From Desulfovibrio psychrotolerans (GTDB taxonomy: Bacteria; Desulfobacterota; Desulfovibrionia; Desulfovibrionales; Desulfovibrionaceae), in assembly GCF_013340305.1 (NCBI RefSeq), contig NZ_BLVP01000043.1, positions 1 through 64,000 on the forward strand: a stretch of 64,000 nucleotides of DNA, read 5' to 3'. Of the stretch, positions 56,622 through 64,000 are shown one piece after another. The translations under genes and the position numbers were made by a program. A model generated the notes under the pieces. That model had not been told where the DNA came from. It ran no database searches and saw only the letters and a program-made list of their open reading frames with translations. Numbering within the stretch: the first letter of the stretch is position 1; every line of letters starts with the position of its first letter.

Positions 56622-57395
56622 CTAGGGGCGCGGCGGTCTTCTGAGCACGACTTCTTTAGCCAGTGCCAGATAGGACTCCGCGCCTTTTGATTTTATATCA
56701 TAATGGATGATGGATTTGCCGAAGCTGGGTGCCTCTGACAGGCGCACATTGCGCGGAACCACGGTTTCGAAAAGGTGGTCCGGGAAGCACTTGCGCACCT
56801 CGTTCTTTACCTGCCGCGAGAGCCTGTTGCGCACATCATACATGGTGAGCACCACGCCCAGCAGATTAAGGCCCGGATTAAGCCGCTTGCGTACCTGCTC
56901 GAAGGTTTGCAGCAGCTTGACGATACCTTCCAGCGCAAAAAATTCGCATTGCAGGGGCACCAGAAGCTCACGCGCTGCGCACAGGGCGTTTAGCGTGATG
57001 AGTCCCAGCGAGGGCGGGCAGTCCAGAATGATGTAATCGAACCGCGATTCCAGCCCTGCCAGCACTTCTTGCAGGTAGTATTCACGCCCCATCTTATCCA
57101 CCAGCTCAAGCTCTATGGCAACGAGGTCTGTGGTGGACGGAAGAATGGAAAGAAAGGGGGTGTGGGTTTCGTACACCGCTTCCAGCGCTTCTTCCGGCTG
57201 GAAAAAGGTGCTGTACAGGTTGTTGGGCATGGTTTCCTGATCAAGCCCGAGACCGCTGGTGCAGTTTGCCTGCGGGTCGCAGTCTACGACCAGTACGCGT
57301 TTTTCCATTACGGCAAGCGCCGCCGCAAGGTTGATGGAGGTGGTGGTTTTTCCCACCCCGCCCTTCTGGTTGGCTACAGCGATGATTCTGGCCAC
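56622..57395 (-). CDS. parA: chromosome partition ATPase ParA
   Basis: 257 residues, chromosomal Soj type without an N-terminal DNA-binding domain. The deviant Walker A is ANQKGGVGKTTTSINLAAAL; Walker A' VLVVDCDPQANCTSGLG; Walker B DYIILDCPPSLGLITLNAL; a C-terminal basic helix RLSEAPSFGKSIIHYD. It moves ParB-parS complexes along the nucleoid. Two parS sites lie directly upstream. Confidence 0.96.
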   Translation of the reverse strand: MARIIAVANQKGGVGKTTTSINLAAALAVMEKRVLVVDCDPQANCTSGLGLDQETMPNNLYSTFFQPEEALEAVYETHTPFLSILPSTTDLVAIELELVDKMGREYYLQEVLAGLESRFDYIILDCPPSLGLITLNALCAARELLVPLQCEFFALEGIVKLLQTFEQVRKRLNPGLNLLGVVLTMYDVRNRLSRQVKNEVRKCFPDHLFETVVPRNVRLSEAPSFGKSIIHYDIKSKGAESYLALAKEVVLRRPPRP

Positions 57396-57430
57396 ATCGA
57401 CCTCGTTGTTAACGTTTGGGGGTGCACACC

Positions 57431-57446
57431 TGTTTCATGTGAAACA
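57431..57446. promoter_or_regulatory. parS site 1 (one mismatch)
   Basis: TGTTTCATGTGAAACA, one base from the consensus TGTTTCACGTGAAACA, 36 bp upstream of the parA start. ParB bound here may also repress parA. Confidence 0.92.
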
Positions 57447-57654
57447 TGAACGCCGGATTTCATTCTGCCGGAAAACACGTCAAAACGATTGTACCTGTTT
57501 GTGCTAGATAATGGTCCCGGTTGTGTCAACCAGGGGCGGGTGACCGATGCAGTGAGGTTTTGCAGAAAACCCTTTACAGGTAAGGGCTGAGCGGTGGATG
57601 CACGGCAAAAACTTTTTTATGAGTTTTTTGCGTTTTCCTGACGGGAAGACCTCA

Positions 57655-57670
57655 TGTTTCACGTGAAACA
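57655..57670. promoter_or_regulatory. parS site 2 (perfect)
   Basis: TGTTTCACGTGAAACA, the exact bacterial consensus, 208 bp from site 1. Together with the adjacent parA and parB genes this suggests a position near the chromosome origin region. Confidence 0.96.
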
Positions 57671-57801
57671 TTTCAAACGTTAACTTGAAGTCGATTTGTA
57701 TTACGTTTTCCTGACAGGATAGGTGTGCCTGCGGCAACCGATACGGCTACAGATGGGCCGCGTATGGAAACACCATGAGAGCCTGATAAGGACACGACGA
57801 A

Positions 57802-57844
57802 AAACTGCCCTGCCCTATCTCGTTACGATAGGGCAGGGCAGTTT
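57802..57844 (-). terminator. terminator of the epimerase gene
   Basis: AAACTGCCCTGCCCTATC, loop, GATAGGGCAGGGCAGTTT: an 18-bp perfect stem followed on the minus strand by TTTTT, 85 bp after the epimerase stop. Confidence 0.93.
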
Positions 57845-57928
57845 GTGGTGTGAGCAGGCGGAAAAAGGGCAGGCAGGCCCGGAACCGGCAGATGCGGACG
57901 AGGTGCACCAGCCATGTTGCAAAGCGTA

Positions 57929-58936
57929 TTACGCCTTGTAGTATTCGCGGTACCAATCCACAAAGCGGCTGATGCCCTCTTCTATGGACGTGTTAGGCTT
58001 GAAGCCTGTGTCTGCAATGAGATCATCCACATTGGCATAGGTGGCAGCCACATCACCGGGTTGCATGGGCAGCATGTTGCGGGTGGCCTTTTTGCCCAGC
58101 TTTTCTTCCAGCACCTCTATGAAGCGCCCGAGTTCCACGGTGTTGTTATTGCCGATGTTGTAGAGGCGGTACGGGGCGGGGCTGGTGCAGGGGTCCGGCG
58201 ACATTCCCGACCAGTTGGGGTTTGGTTCCGGGGTGCGCTTGGTGACGCGGATTACGCCTTCTACAATATCATCTATGTAGGTAAAATCGCGCTGCATTTT
58301 GCCGTGGTTGAACACGTTTATGGGCTTGCCTTCCAGTATGGCCTTGGTGAACAGGAAGAGAGCCATGTCGGGCCTGCCCCACGGTCCGTAAACGGTGAAG
58401 AAGCGCAGGCCCGTGGTGGGAAGGCGGTACAAGTGGCTGTAAGTGTGGGCCATAAGCTCATTGGCCTTTTTGCTGGCGGCATAGAGGCTGATGGGATGGT
58501 CTACGTTATCATGCACGCTGAAGGGCATGGTGGTGTTCAGCCCGTACACGGAACTGGAAGAAGCATAGACGAGATGCTGAACCTTATTATGACGGCAGCC
58601 TTCCAGCACGTTGCAGAAGCCCACGAGGTTGGAATCTACATAGGAATGCGGATTTTCGATGGAGTAGCGCACGCCTGCCTGAGCAGCGAGGTTGACCACG
58701 TGGGTGAACTGCTCTTTGGCGAACAGGTCCGCCATGGCGGGCCGGTCTGCAAGATCGATATAGGCGTGCGAGAATCCGGGTTGCTGTTGCAGGATGGCGA
58801 GGCGCGTTTTTTTGAGATCGACACTGTAGTAGTCGTTGAGATTATCCAGACCGACCACGGTGTGCCCTTCCGCAAGAAAGCGGCGGGAAAGACTGAATCC
58901 TATGAACCCGGCTGCTCCGGTTACGAGAATATGCAT
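57929..58936 (-). CDS. UDP-glucuronate 4-epimerase family (SDR) protein
   Basis: 335 residues. Extended SDR: NAD-binding [32 protein letters not shown] (typical of UDP-glucuronate epimerases), [33 protein letters not shown], catalytic YAASKKANE, and [17 protein letters not shown]. It probably interconverts UDP-glucuronate and UDP-galacturonate for surface polysaccharide. Full length, single gene. Confidence 0.92.
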   Translation of the reverse strand: MHILVTGAAGFIGFSLSRRFLAEGHTVVGLDNLNDYYSVDLKKTRLAILQQQPGFSHAYIDLADRPAMADLFAKEQFTHVVNLAAQAGVRYSIENPHSYVDSNLVGFCNVLEGCRHNKVQHLVYASSSSVYGLNTTMPFSVHDNVDHPISLYAASKKANELMAHTYSHLYRLPTTGLRFFTVYGPWGRPDMALFLFTKAILEGKPINVFNHGKMQRDFTYIDDIVEGVIRVTKRTPEPNPNWSGMSPDPCTSPAPYRLYNIGNNNTVELGRFIEVLEEKLGKKATRNMLPMQPGDVAATYANVDDLIADTGFKPNTSIEEGISRFVDWYREYYKA

Positions 58937-59424
58937 CTATGCGTCCTTTGCGTTTTCAGGATGGGCGGCATGTGCCGCTGAAGACTTGCGGAAGCGGATG
59001 CCCGCGTGCCGCGAAAGACTGTGTAGCATCATCGGGGACAGGATGCCAGCATCGGGAACGATGACGCCGGAATGAAACGGAACGGTATGACGCAGAAAAG
59101 CAGGGGACGGGAAACGGTGCTGCGTCCGAAGAAAATGGAGGAAGAATACTCCCCTGCCCTTCCCGGAAGCGGAAAAACCACAGATTGAGAATATGTCGAT
59201 GGTCTTACAAAGGCAGGTGGCCCGAAATGGGCTGGAAACGGGGTTTTGCGCGCAAGAGAGACGCTGCGCGGACATTGAGCCGGAAAAGAAGAAAAAATGG
59301 CTCAGAACGGCGGATACGGGAGGGCTGAAACCAGAGTTTGGAGCGGAATAATTCGGGTAAAAAAATCGGGGGGGAAAATTCGGGCAGAAAAAAAACCGTG
59401 GATAAGGAGATGGACGATGAGAGG
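58937..59424. other. 488-bp intergenic region
   Basis: Between DUF116 stop and epimerase start, both on the minus strand. It contains G-rich and A-rich runs near 59360-59410 but no clear hairpin, tRNA or gene. The epimerase promoter should be in its left part. Confidence 0.55.
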
Positions 59425-60306
59425 TCAGTCCCGCGATGCCGGAGTGATGAGGGCATTGAGATTGACCGGCGGTGGCGGGTTGGCGATGAACATGCGCAGG
59501 GCGCGTTCGATGGCTTCTTCCGCCACGAGGGTATCGAGGCAGGGACCGTTGGGACGTTCGTTCAGCACGCCGTAAACAGGCAGGGGGTAGGTATCCTGAA
59601 TGCCGGAGGTGAGGTCGCGTTCGCAGGCAACCGCAATGATCATGCGCGGACGTTTTTGCACCACAATGCGGCGTGCGATGGTGCCTCCCGTGGCAATGGC
59701 GAACTGAACACCGTAATGATCGCGCAACCGCAACAACATGCTTACGGGACATTTGCCGCACCGGGCACAGTGGTCCACATCGTAGGACAGGCGGAGCGTG
59801 CAGGTGCTCGATTGCAGGCAGTGGGGGGTGAGGATGAGGATATCTTCCGGGGCGAAGGTATCGTTTTCTGACCGGACGAGCTCGTTGTTCACCTTGATGA
59901 AGGAATGGCGCACGTTTTCTTTGGGGATGCCCAGAAAACGGGCGAGCAGCACCATGAGGGGCAGAAAAAGCTTGATGGTGAGCCCGCGGATGCGCTGTGT
60001 GCCCAGCACCGGCCTGCCCTTGAGGATATGCAGCACAAGCCCGAGAGATGCCCACGCAATGACCACAATAAGGACAAAGAGGAAGGCCCCGCTCACATAG
60101 GGGAGGATGGGATGGATATTGCCGAGGCCGATGTACGGAACCACCCAGAAGAGAAGCAGAATGGTGCAGATGAGAAAAGACGTGCCGGTGATAAGACCTA
60201 TGAACAGGCGTTTGCGCGCGCCGTAGTAGGATTCTGCCTCTGCCGCGCGGGGGGTGGCAGGGCCCTGAGATGGAGTGCCGGAAGCGCTGTTGGGTGAGGT
60301 ATCCAT
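59425..60306 (-). CDS. DUF116 membrane protein with cysteine cluster
   Basis: 293 residues. Two or three membrane segments at about 33-100 (LFIGLITGTSFLICTILLLF, FLFVLIVVIAWASLGLVLHI) precede a cytoplasmic domain with LTPHCLQSSTCTLRL and CARCGKCPV, a Cys pattern (C...C...CxxCxxC) that could hold an iron-sulfur cluster, and IVVQKRPRMIIAVACERDL. DUF116 is widespread in anaerobes and has no established function. It follows fmt on the same strand, an order I associate with Desulfovibrio genomes. Confidence 0.9.
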   Translation of the reverse strand: MDTSPNSASGTPSQGPATPRAAEAESYYGARKRLFIGLITGTSFLICTILLLFWVVPYIGLGNIHPILPYVSGAFLFVLIVVIAWASLGLVLHILKGRPVLGTQRIRGLTIKLFLPLMVLLARFLGIPKENVRHSFIKVNNELVRSENDTFAPEDILILTPHCLQSSTCTLRLSYDVDHCARCGKCPVSMLLRLRDHYGVQFAIATGGTIARRIVVQKRPRMIIAVACERDLTSGIQDTYPLPVYGVLNERPNGPCLDTLVAEEAIERALRMFIANPPPPVNLNALITPASRD

Positions 60307-60399
60307 AAATGGTTCCGGGCTATGCTTCCTGAGAGAGTGCAGCGGCAGCGGAGACGTATCCGGCAGGGGAATGCATCGGGGGGTGCCGCAAGCGCATGC

Positions 60400-61365
60400 C
60401 TACAATCCTTCGCCGGAGCAGGTGGCCTCTTCGCAGGCGCACAGGTAGCCGCAATGAAAGGCTGCTGCGGACATGGGCTTTTTGCTGGCGGGACGCAGGG
60501 TCGAAATATAGTACACCCTGTCGCGGGTGGCGATGGCCAGCTTGTCGTCCACGAGGCCGAGCACCGTGCCGGGAGCGGGGGTGCCTTCCAGCGCGGGGCC
60601 GATTTCGCCGGGTTCAATGGACACGCGGACAGGCTTGTGCCCTGCCCTGTGCATCATGAAATAGGCACCGGGCCACGGCGTTACGCCACGGATGCGCGCA
60701 TGCACGGAAATGGCGGACTGGTTCCAATCCACAACGCCTTCCGGTTTGGTGAGCTTGGGGGCGTGGGTGGCCAGGGCATTGTCCTGCGGTTTGGGGCGCA
60801 GGCCGCCAACGGGGAGCAGTTCCAGTGCCTGAACAAGCATACGGCCGCCAAGGTCGGCAAGCTGGTCATGAAGGGTGCCTGCGGTGTCGAAAATGCCGAT
60901 GGCAAGGGCCTTCTGCAGGAGGACGGGGCCGGTATCCAGCCCCTGCTCCATCTGCATGATGGAAATGCCGGTAACGGGGTCACCGTTCATGATAGCCCGC
61001 TGGATGGGGGCGGCACCACGGTACCGAGGCAGGAGAGACGCATGGACGTTTATGGCGCCGTGCACGGGAATGTTCAGGACAGCGGGCGGAAGAATGAGGC
61101 CGTAGGCGGCGACGAGGAGCACATCGGGCCTTAAGGCGCGCAGCTGCTCCACATCGTCGGGATTGCGGAAATTGACGGGCTGGTACACGGGCAGGCCAAG
61201 CTCCAGCGCCAATTCCTTGACTTCGGAAAGCTTGCAGGTTTGGCCGCGTCCGCAGGGGCGGTCCGGCTGGGTGTAGACGCCCACGATTTCGCAGCCGCCC
61301 CACTCTGCCACATGCCGCAGGATGGTGGCGGCAAATTCCGGTGTTCCCATGTACACGGCGCGCAT
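60400..61365 (-). CDS. fmt: methionyl-tRNA formyltransferase
   Basis: 321 residues from ATG 61365 (MRAVYMGTPEF) behind GGGAGG; an ATG at 61398 lies inside def without a ribosome site. Motifs GTPEFAATIL, TQPDRPCGRG, AAYGLILPPAVLNIP, NVHASLLPRYRGAAPIQRAI (catalytic Asn/His) and QGLDTGPVLLQ are standard. It formylates initiator Met-tRNA. The unusual tail ends in CGYLCACEEATC. Coupled with def. Confidence 0.95.
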   Translation of the reverse strand: MRAVYMGTPEFAATILRHVAEWGGCEIVGVYTQPDRPCGRGQTCKLSEVKELALELGLPVYQPVNFRNPDDVEQLRALRPDVLLVAAYGLILPPAVLNIPVHGAINVHASLLPRYRGAAPIQRAIMNGDPVTGISIMQMEQGLDTGPVLLQKALAIGIFDTAGTLHDQLADLGGRMLVQALELLPVGGLRPKPQDNALATHAPKLTKPEGVVDWNQSAISVHARIRGVTPWPGAYFMMHRAGHKPVRVSIEPGEIGPALEGTPAPGTVLGLVDDKLAIATRDRVYYISTLRPASKKPMSAAAFHCGYLCACEEATCSGEGL

Positions 61366-61382
61366 AGGTGCAGAGCCTCCCG

Positions 61383-61883
61383 CTATTTCCTGAGCCATTT
61401 TTTGACCTTGCCGTCGTACATGGTGCGCTTGAGGCGGCTGATCTTGTCGATGAACAGGGTGCCGTCCAGGTGGTCGATTTCATGCTGCAGGCAGATGGCG
61501 AGAAGGCCGTCCGCATCCATGCAGACTTCCTTGCCGTCGACATCTTTGGCAAGGAGGCGAACCTTTTCGGCGCGTTTGACCTTGGAGCGGTAATTGAGAA
61601 CGGAGAGGCAGCCTTCTTCGGTTTCCACTTCGCCCTCGTGGTTGACGAGGCGGGGATTAACCAGCTTCATCAGTCCCTTGCGCTCTTCCGGGCCGGTAAC
61701 ATCCACCACAATAAGGCGGCAGTGCTCGCCGACCTGCGGGGCGGCAAGACCTATGCCCTCTTCCTTGTACATGGTTTCGGCCATGTCTTCGGCAAGCTGG
61801 CGTATTTCTTCCGTAATCTCGCATACCTCTGTGCATTCAACGGCAAGGCGGGCATCCGGGTATTTCAGAATCTCACGAATCAT
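61383..61883 (-). CDS. def: peptide deformylase
   Basis: 166 residues. The three PDF motifs are EEGIGLAAPQVGEHCRL, EEGCLSVLNYRS (EGCLS with the metal Cys) and CLQHEIDHLDGTLF (QHEIDHLDG, metal His pair and catalytic Glu). It removes the formyl group from nascent proteins. First gene of the def-fmt unit. Confidence 0.97.
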   Translation of the reverse strand: MIREILKYPDARLAVECTEVCEITEEIRQLAEDMAETMYKEEGIGLAAPQVGEHCRLIVVDVTGPEERKGLMKLVNPRLVNHEGEVETEEGCLSVLNYRSKVKRAEKVRLLAKDVDGKEVCMDADGLLAICLQHEIDHLDGTLFIDKISRLKRTMYDGKVKKWLRK

Positions 61884-61921
61884 GTTTCATCACCAAATAG
61901 ATTGAAAACAACGAAAATTGA

Positions 61922-61942
61922 GGGAAAACGCGCTGTTTTCCC
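61922..61942 (-). terminator. hairpin between the TPR lipoprotein and def
   Basis: GGGAAAAC, loop GCGCT, GTTTTCCC, followed on the minus strand by TCAATTTTCG. A moderate terminator for the lipoprotein transcript. Confidence 0.6.
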
Positions 61943-62109
61943 CTGCGTGCGGAGAACATAAGCACTTTGCGGGGATATGAAAAGGGGAAAGGCTCAGGGC
62001 TTTGGGCCCGCAGGATGCCTTTGCTGAACGGGACAGCGGGATACGGGGGACACTGCGAAGCGTACACCGAACAGTGCCGGAGAACGAAGCCGCCCGGAGA
62101 CGCAGTGGC

Positions 62110-63021
62110 TCAGATGCCGGAATAGGGATCATTATCCTTGGAGGATTCCGGCACGTGCTGCTGTTCCGTTTCCAGAATCGGGTCGTTGCGTTCAATATCC
62201 GAATCCTTTACCGGCGCAGTCCGTTTGACAACCACCCCTAGGCGCTGCCCAAGATATTCCAGCCGCTTTTCCACCACCATGGGATTGGGGTATTCATCGC
62301 GGATGCCCTGCAATAATGAAACAGCCTTTTCGGGCATATCCAGATGGTCGAAGACATCTGCAAGCAGGAGGGTGGCGATCATGCGCAGGTCCTGCTCTAT
62401 GCCGGAAGATGCGAGCACCCCTTCCAGCATGGATTCGGCCTTGTCGTAGTTTTCCAGAAAGAAATGCGTCTGAGCGAGCCCGTACAGACACAGGGCATGT
62501 TCCGCGGGCGGGGCATCGGTCTCCACACAGGAACGCAAGGCATCCAGTGCAAGGTCGTAGTCGCCGGTGGCAATATAGGCTTCACCTATGTTGCGGTAGG
62601 CAACGGCATGGTCGAGAGAAGTGGTATCCGGGGCGGTGAGGAGCCGTTGCCAGACCTCCACTGCCTTGTCGAGCACGCGGTTTTCCATGGCAAGGGTTCC
62701 GAGGCGGTGGAGAATGGACCGGGCCTTGTCTTCATCATCGGCGTATTCCAGATACATGGCTTCCAGAAGGTCGATGGCATCGTGCGGATTGTTGCGCACG
62801 GCAAGGGCCATTTCCACAAGGCGGTTCCAGACCTCCCAGCGCGCTTCTCCGTCCTGATGGGCTTTGAGATAGCGCTCGTAGAGGCGTTCGGCTTCCAGAT
62901 ACTGCCTATCAACATAGGCCCTGCGGGCCTGTGCAAGATCATCCTCGGCCTCCGGCATGCCGGAGCAGCCGGAGGCGAGGATGATTATAAGCACCAGTAC
63001 CAGAACGGTTGCGCGGGTCAT
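62110..63021 (-). CDS. TPR-repeat lipoprotein
   Basis: 303 residues. A lipoprotein signal (VLVLVLIIILASGCSG, Cys at 19) precedes repeated helical TPR units (ARRAYVDRQYLEAERLYERYL, AVAYRNIGEAYIATGDYDLALDAL, LYGLAQTHFFLENYDKAESML, TLLLADVFDHLDMPEKAVSLL). The tail is acidic. It probably sits at the inner face of the outer membrane as a scaffold; partners unknown. Its start abuts the gyrA stop. Confidence 0.88.
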   Translation of the reverse strand: MTRATVLVLVLIIILASGCSGMPEAEDDLAQARRAYVDRQYLEAERLYERYLKAHQDGEARWEVWNRLVEMALAVRNNPHDAIDLLEAMYLEYADDEDKARSILHRLGTLAMENRVLDKAVEVWQRLLTAPDTTSLDHAVAYRNIGEAYIATGDYDLALDALRSCVETDAPPAEHALCLYGLAQTHFFLENYDKAESMLEGVLASSGIEQDLRMIATLLLADVFDHLDMPEKAVSLLQGIRDEYPNPMVVEKRLEYLGQRLGVVVKRTAPVKDSDIERNDPILETEQQHVPESSKDNDPYSGI

Positions 63022-64000
63022 CTATTCCTGTTCGTCCTGTATCAGTATCACATCGCGTTCCTGGACACGGTCGAACCCGACAACGCTGCCGCCCTCGTTG
63101 AGGGCAACCAGCCGCACGCCCTGCGTTGCACGGCCGACGCTGCGGACTTCGCTGATGTTCATGCGGATGATCTTGTTGTCTGAGGTAAGAAGGATGAGCT
63201 CATCCTCCAGCTGCACAGGAATGGCACCAAGCACGGGGCCGGTTTTGGGCGTGACCTTGAAGTTGATGATGCCCTTGCCGCCACGAGACTGGACACGGTA
63301 CAGCTCAAGCCGGGTACGTTTGCCGTAACCGCCCTGAGAAACGGTCATAATCTCGTTGGTCGTATCCTGCGCCAGAGTGACGCAGGCCACTACCTCATCA
63401 TTGCTGCGCAGGGCAATGCCCTTTACACCCGTGGCACCACGGCCCATGGGACGCACATCGTTGCAATGGAAGCGGATGGCTATGCCGTCCTGCGTGGTGA
63501 GCACCACATGGCAGTGTTCGTTTACCTCGCGCACCATGATGAGTTCGTCATCTTCACGCATGCCCACGGCAATGATGCCTGTGCGGCGTGCCTTGCCGTA
63601 GAGGTCTGCGCTGGACCGTTTGACCATGCCGCGCTTGGTGGCGAAGAGGAAGTACTTGTCTTCGTCAAAGGCACGCACAGAGAGCACGGTGGTAACAAAT
63701 TCGCTCTCTTCCAGCGGAAGCAGGTTTGCGATGTGCATGCCACGGGCCGTGCGGCCGCCCTCCGGCACCTGGTAGACCTTGAGCTGGAACATGCGGCCCT
63801 TGTTGGTGAAGAGCAGCAGGAACTGATGGTTGGTGGTGGTAAGGAAGTCCTGCACGAAGTCGCCGTCGCCGGTGTGCAGTCCGGCAATACCCTTCCCTCC
63901 CCTCTTCTGAGCCCGGTAGGATTCCAGCGTGGTGCGCTTGATGTAGCCACGGCGGGAAAGGGTGATAACCACGTCTTCATCCGGGATGAGGTCTTCTATG
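63022..64000 (-). CDS. gyrA: DNA gyrase subunit A, C-terminal part (5' end outside window)
   Basis: 326 codons of the C-terminal beta-pinwheel and the preceding DLIPDEDVVITLSRRGYIKR link. The GyrA box QKRGGKG, needed for DNA wrapping and negative supercoiling, is present, which separates it from ParC; a second QSRGGKG lies later. Blade repeats such as FTNKGRMFQLKVYQVPEG and LTSDNKIIRMNISEVR are clear. The active-site Tyr domain is beyond the window edge. Confidence 0.95.
   Translation of the reverse strand, partial: IEDLIPDEDVVITLSRRGYIKRTTLESYRAQKRGGKGIAGLHTGDGDFVQDFLTTTNHQFLLLFTNKGRMFQLKVYQVPEGGRTARGMHIANLLPLEESEFVTTVLSVRAFDEDKYFLFATKRGMVKRSSADLYGKARRTGIIAVGMREDDELIMVREVNEHCHVVLTTQDGIAIRFHCNDVRPMGRGATGVKGIALRSNDEVVACVTLAQDTTNEIMTVSQGGYGKRTRLELYRVQSRGGKGIINFKVTPKTGPVLGAIPVQLEDELILLTSDNKIIRMNISEVRSVGRATQGVRLVALNEGGSVVGFDRVQERDVILIQDEQE

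Larger units (their letters stand above)
57408..57684. repeat. 11-bp inverted repeat flanking the parS pair
   Basis: GTTAACGTTTG at 57408-57418 and CAAACGTTAAC at 57674-57684 are exact reverse complements and sit just outside the two parS sites. The left copy is 13 bp from the parA start. Confidence 0.85.

Overview
The window is about 60% GC. Its gene content and order (MucR-type regulator, DUF116 protein beside fmt-def, a parA/parB locus split by a small zinc-ribbon gene, UPF0210 with an ACT protein, a two-gene biotin unit beside birA) suggest a Desulfovibrio-like sulfate reducer of the Desulfovibrionaceae. That placement is inferred from gene families, not from a marker-gene comparison.

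Layout. 1-5.3 kb: 3' end of a large haemagglutinin/CdiA-type polymorphic toxin gene with its immunity gene, followed by displaced toxin and immunity cassettes separated by decayed copies of one linker repeat, then an ankyrin lipoprotein. 5.5-6.4 kb: an intact tRNA-Ala(GGC) and a second partial copy of its 3' end flank a GFA-family gene, an integration scar. 6.5-13 kb: a PAS/GGDEF cyclase, an iron-sulfur flavoprotein, a 1 kb non-coding stretch full of hairpins, a TudS-like DUF523 protein and dinB. 13-17.7 kb: a tightly overlapping folate operon (5-formyl-THF cyclo-ligase, pgeF, pabA, pabB, pabC). 18-27 kb: metallophosphoesterase, initiator tRNA, infA, UPF0210/ACT pair, Zn/Cd ATPase with an ArsR-type operator, a TPR protein coupled to a RelE toxin, a glycosyltransferase and csaA. 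27.5-34.6 kb: a Cache-type adenylate cyclase co-transcribed with a solute-binding protein, two AraC regulators and a DMT exporter. 35-41 kb: HU, a MerR-like coiled-coil protein, MucR, VOC and thioredoxin-fold proteins, and a 1 kb gene-poor gap. 40.4-45 kb: birA facing a BirA operator, a fused bioD-bioA gene and a sodium/solute symporter. 45.3-47 kb: a CoA-disulfide-reductase/rhodanese protein. 47-56 kb: an Mla/MCE lipid-transport operon beside an STAS protein and an RsbU-type phosphatase, then rfaE1 and parB. 56-64 kb: parA with two parS sites, UDP-glucuronate epimerase, DUF116, fmt, def, a TPR lipoprotein and the 3' part of gyrA.

A theme running through the window is short imperfect tandem repeats with periods of 8 to 12 bp (18 bp once). 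They occur between genes and inside genes; inside genes the period is 9, 12 or 18, so frame is kept and low-complexity inserts arise in PabA, PabB, a diguanylate cyclase, a glycosyltransferase and an Mla lipoprotein. The most promising candidates for undescribed biology are the TPR-RelE pair, the cyclase/binding-protein pair, the BirA-linked symporter, the phosphatase/STAS/MCE cluster, the multi-hairpin locus near 10 kb and the repeat family itself.
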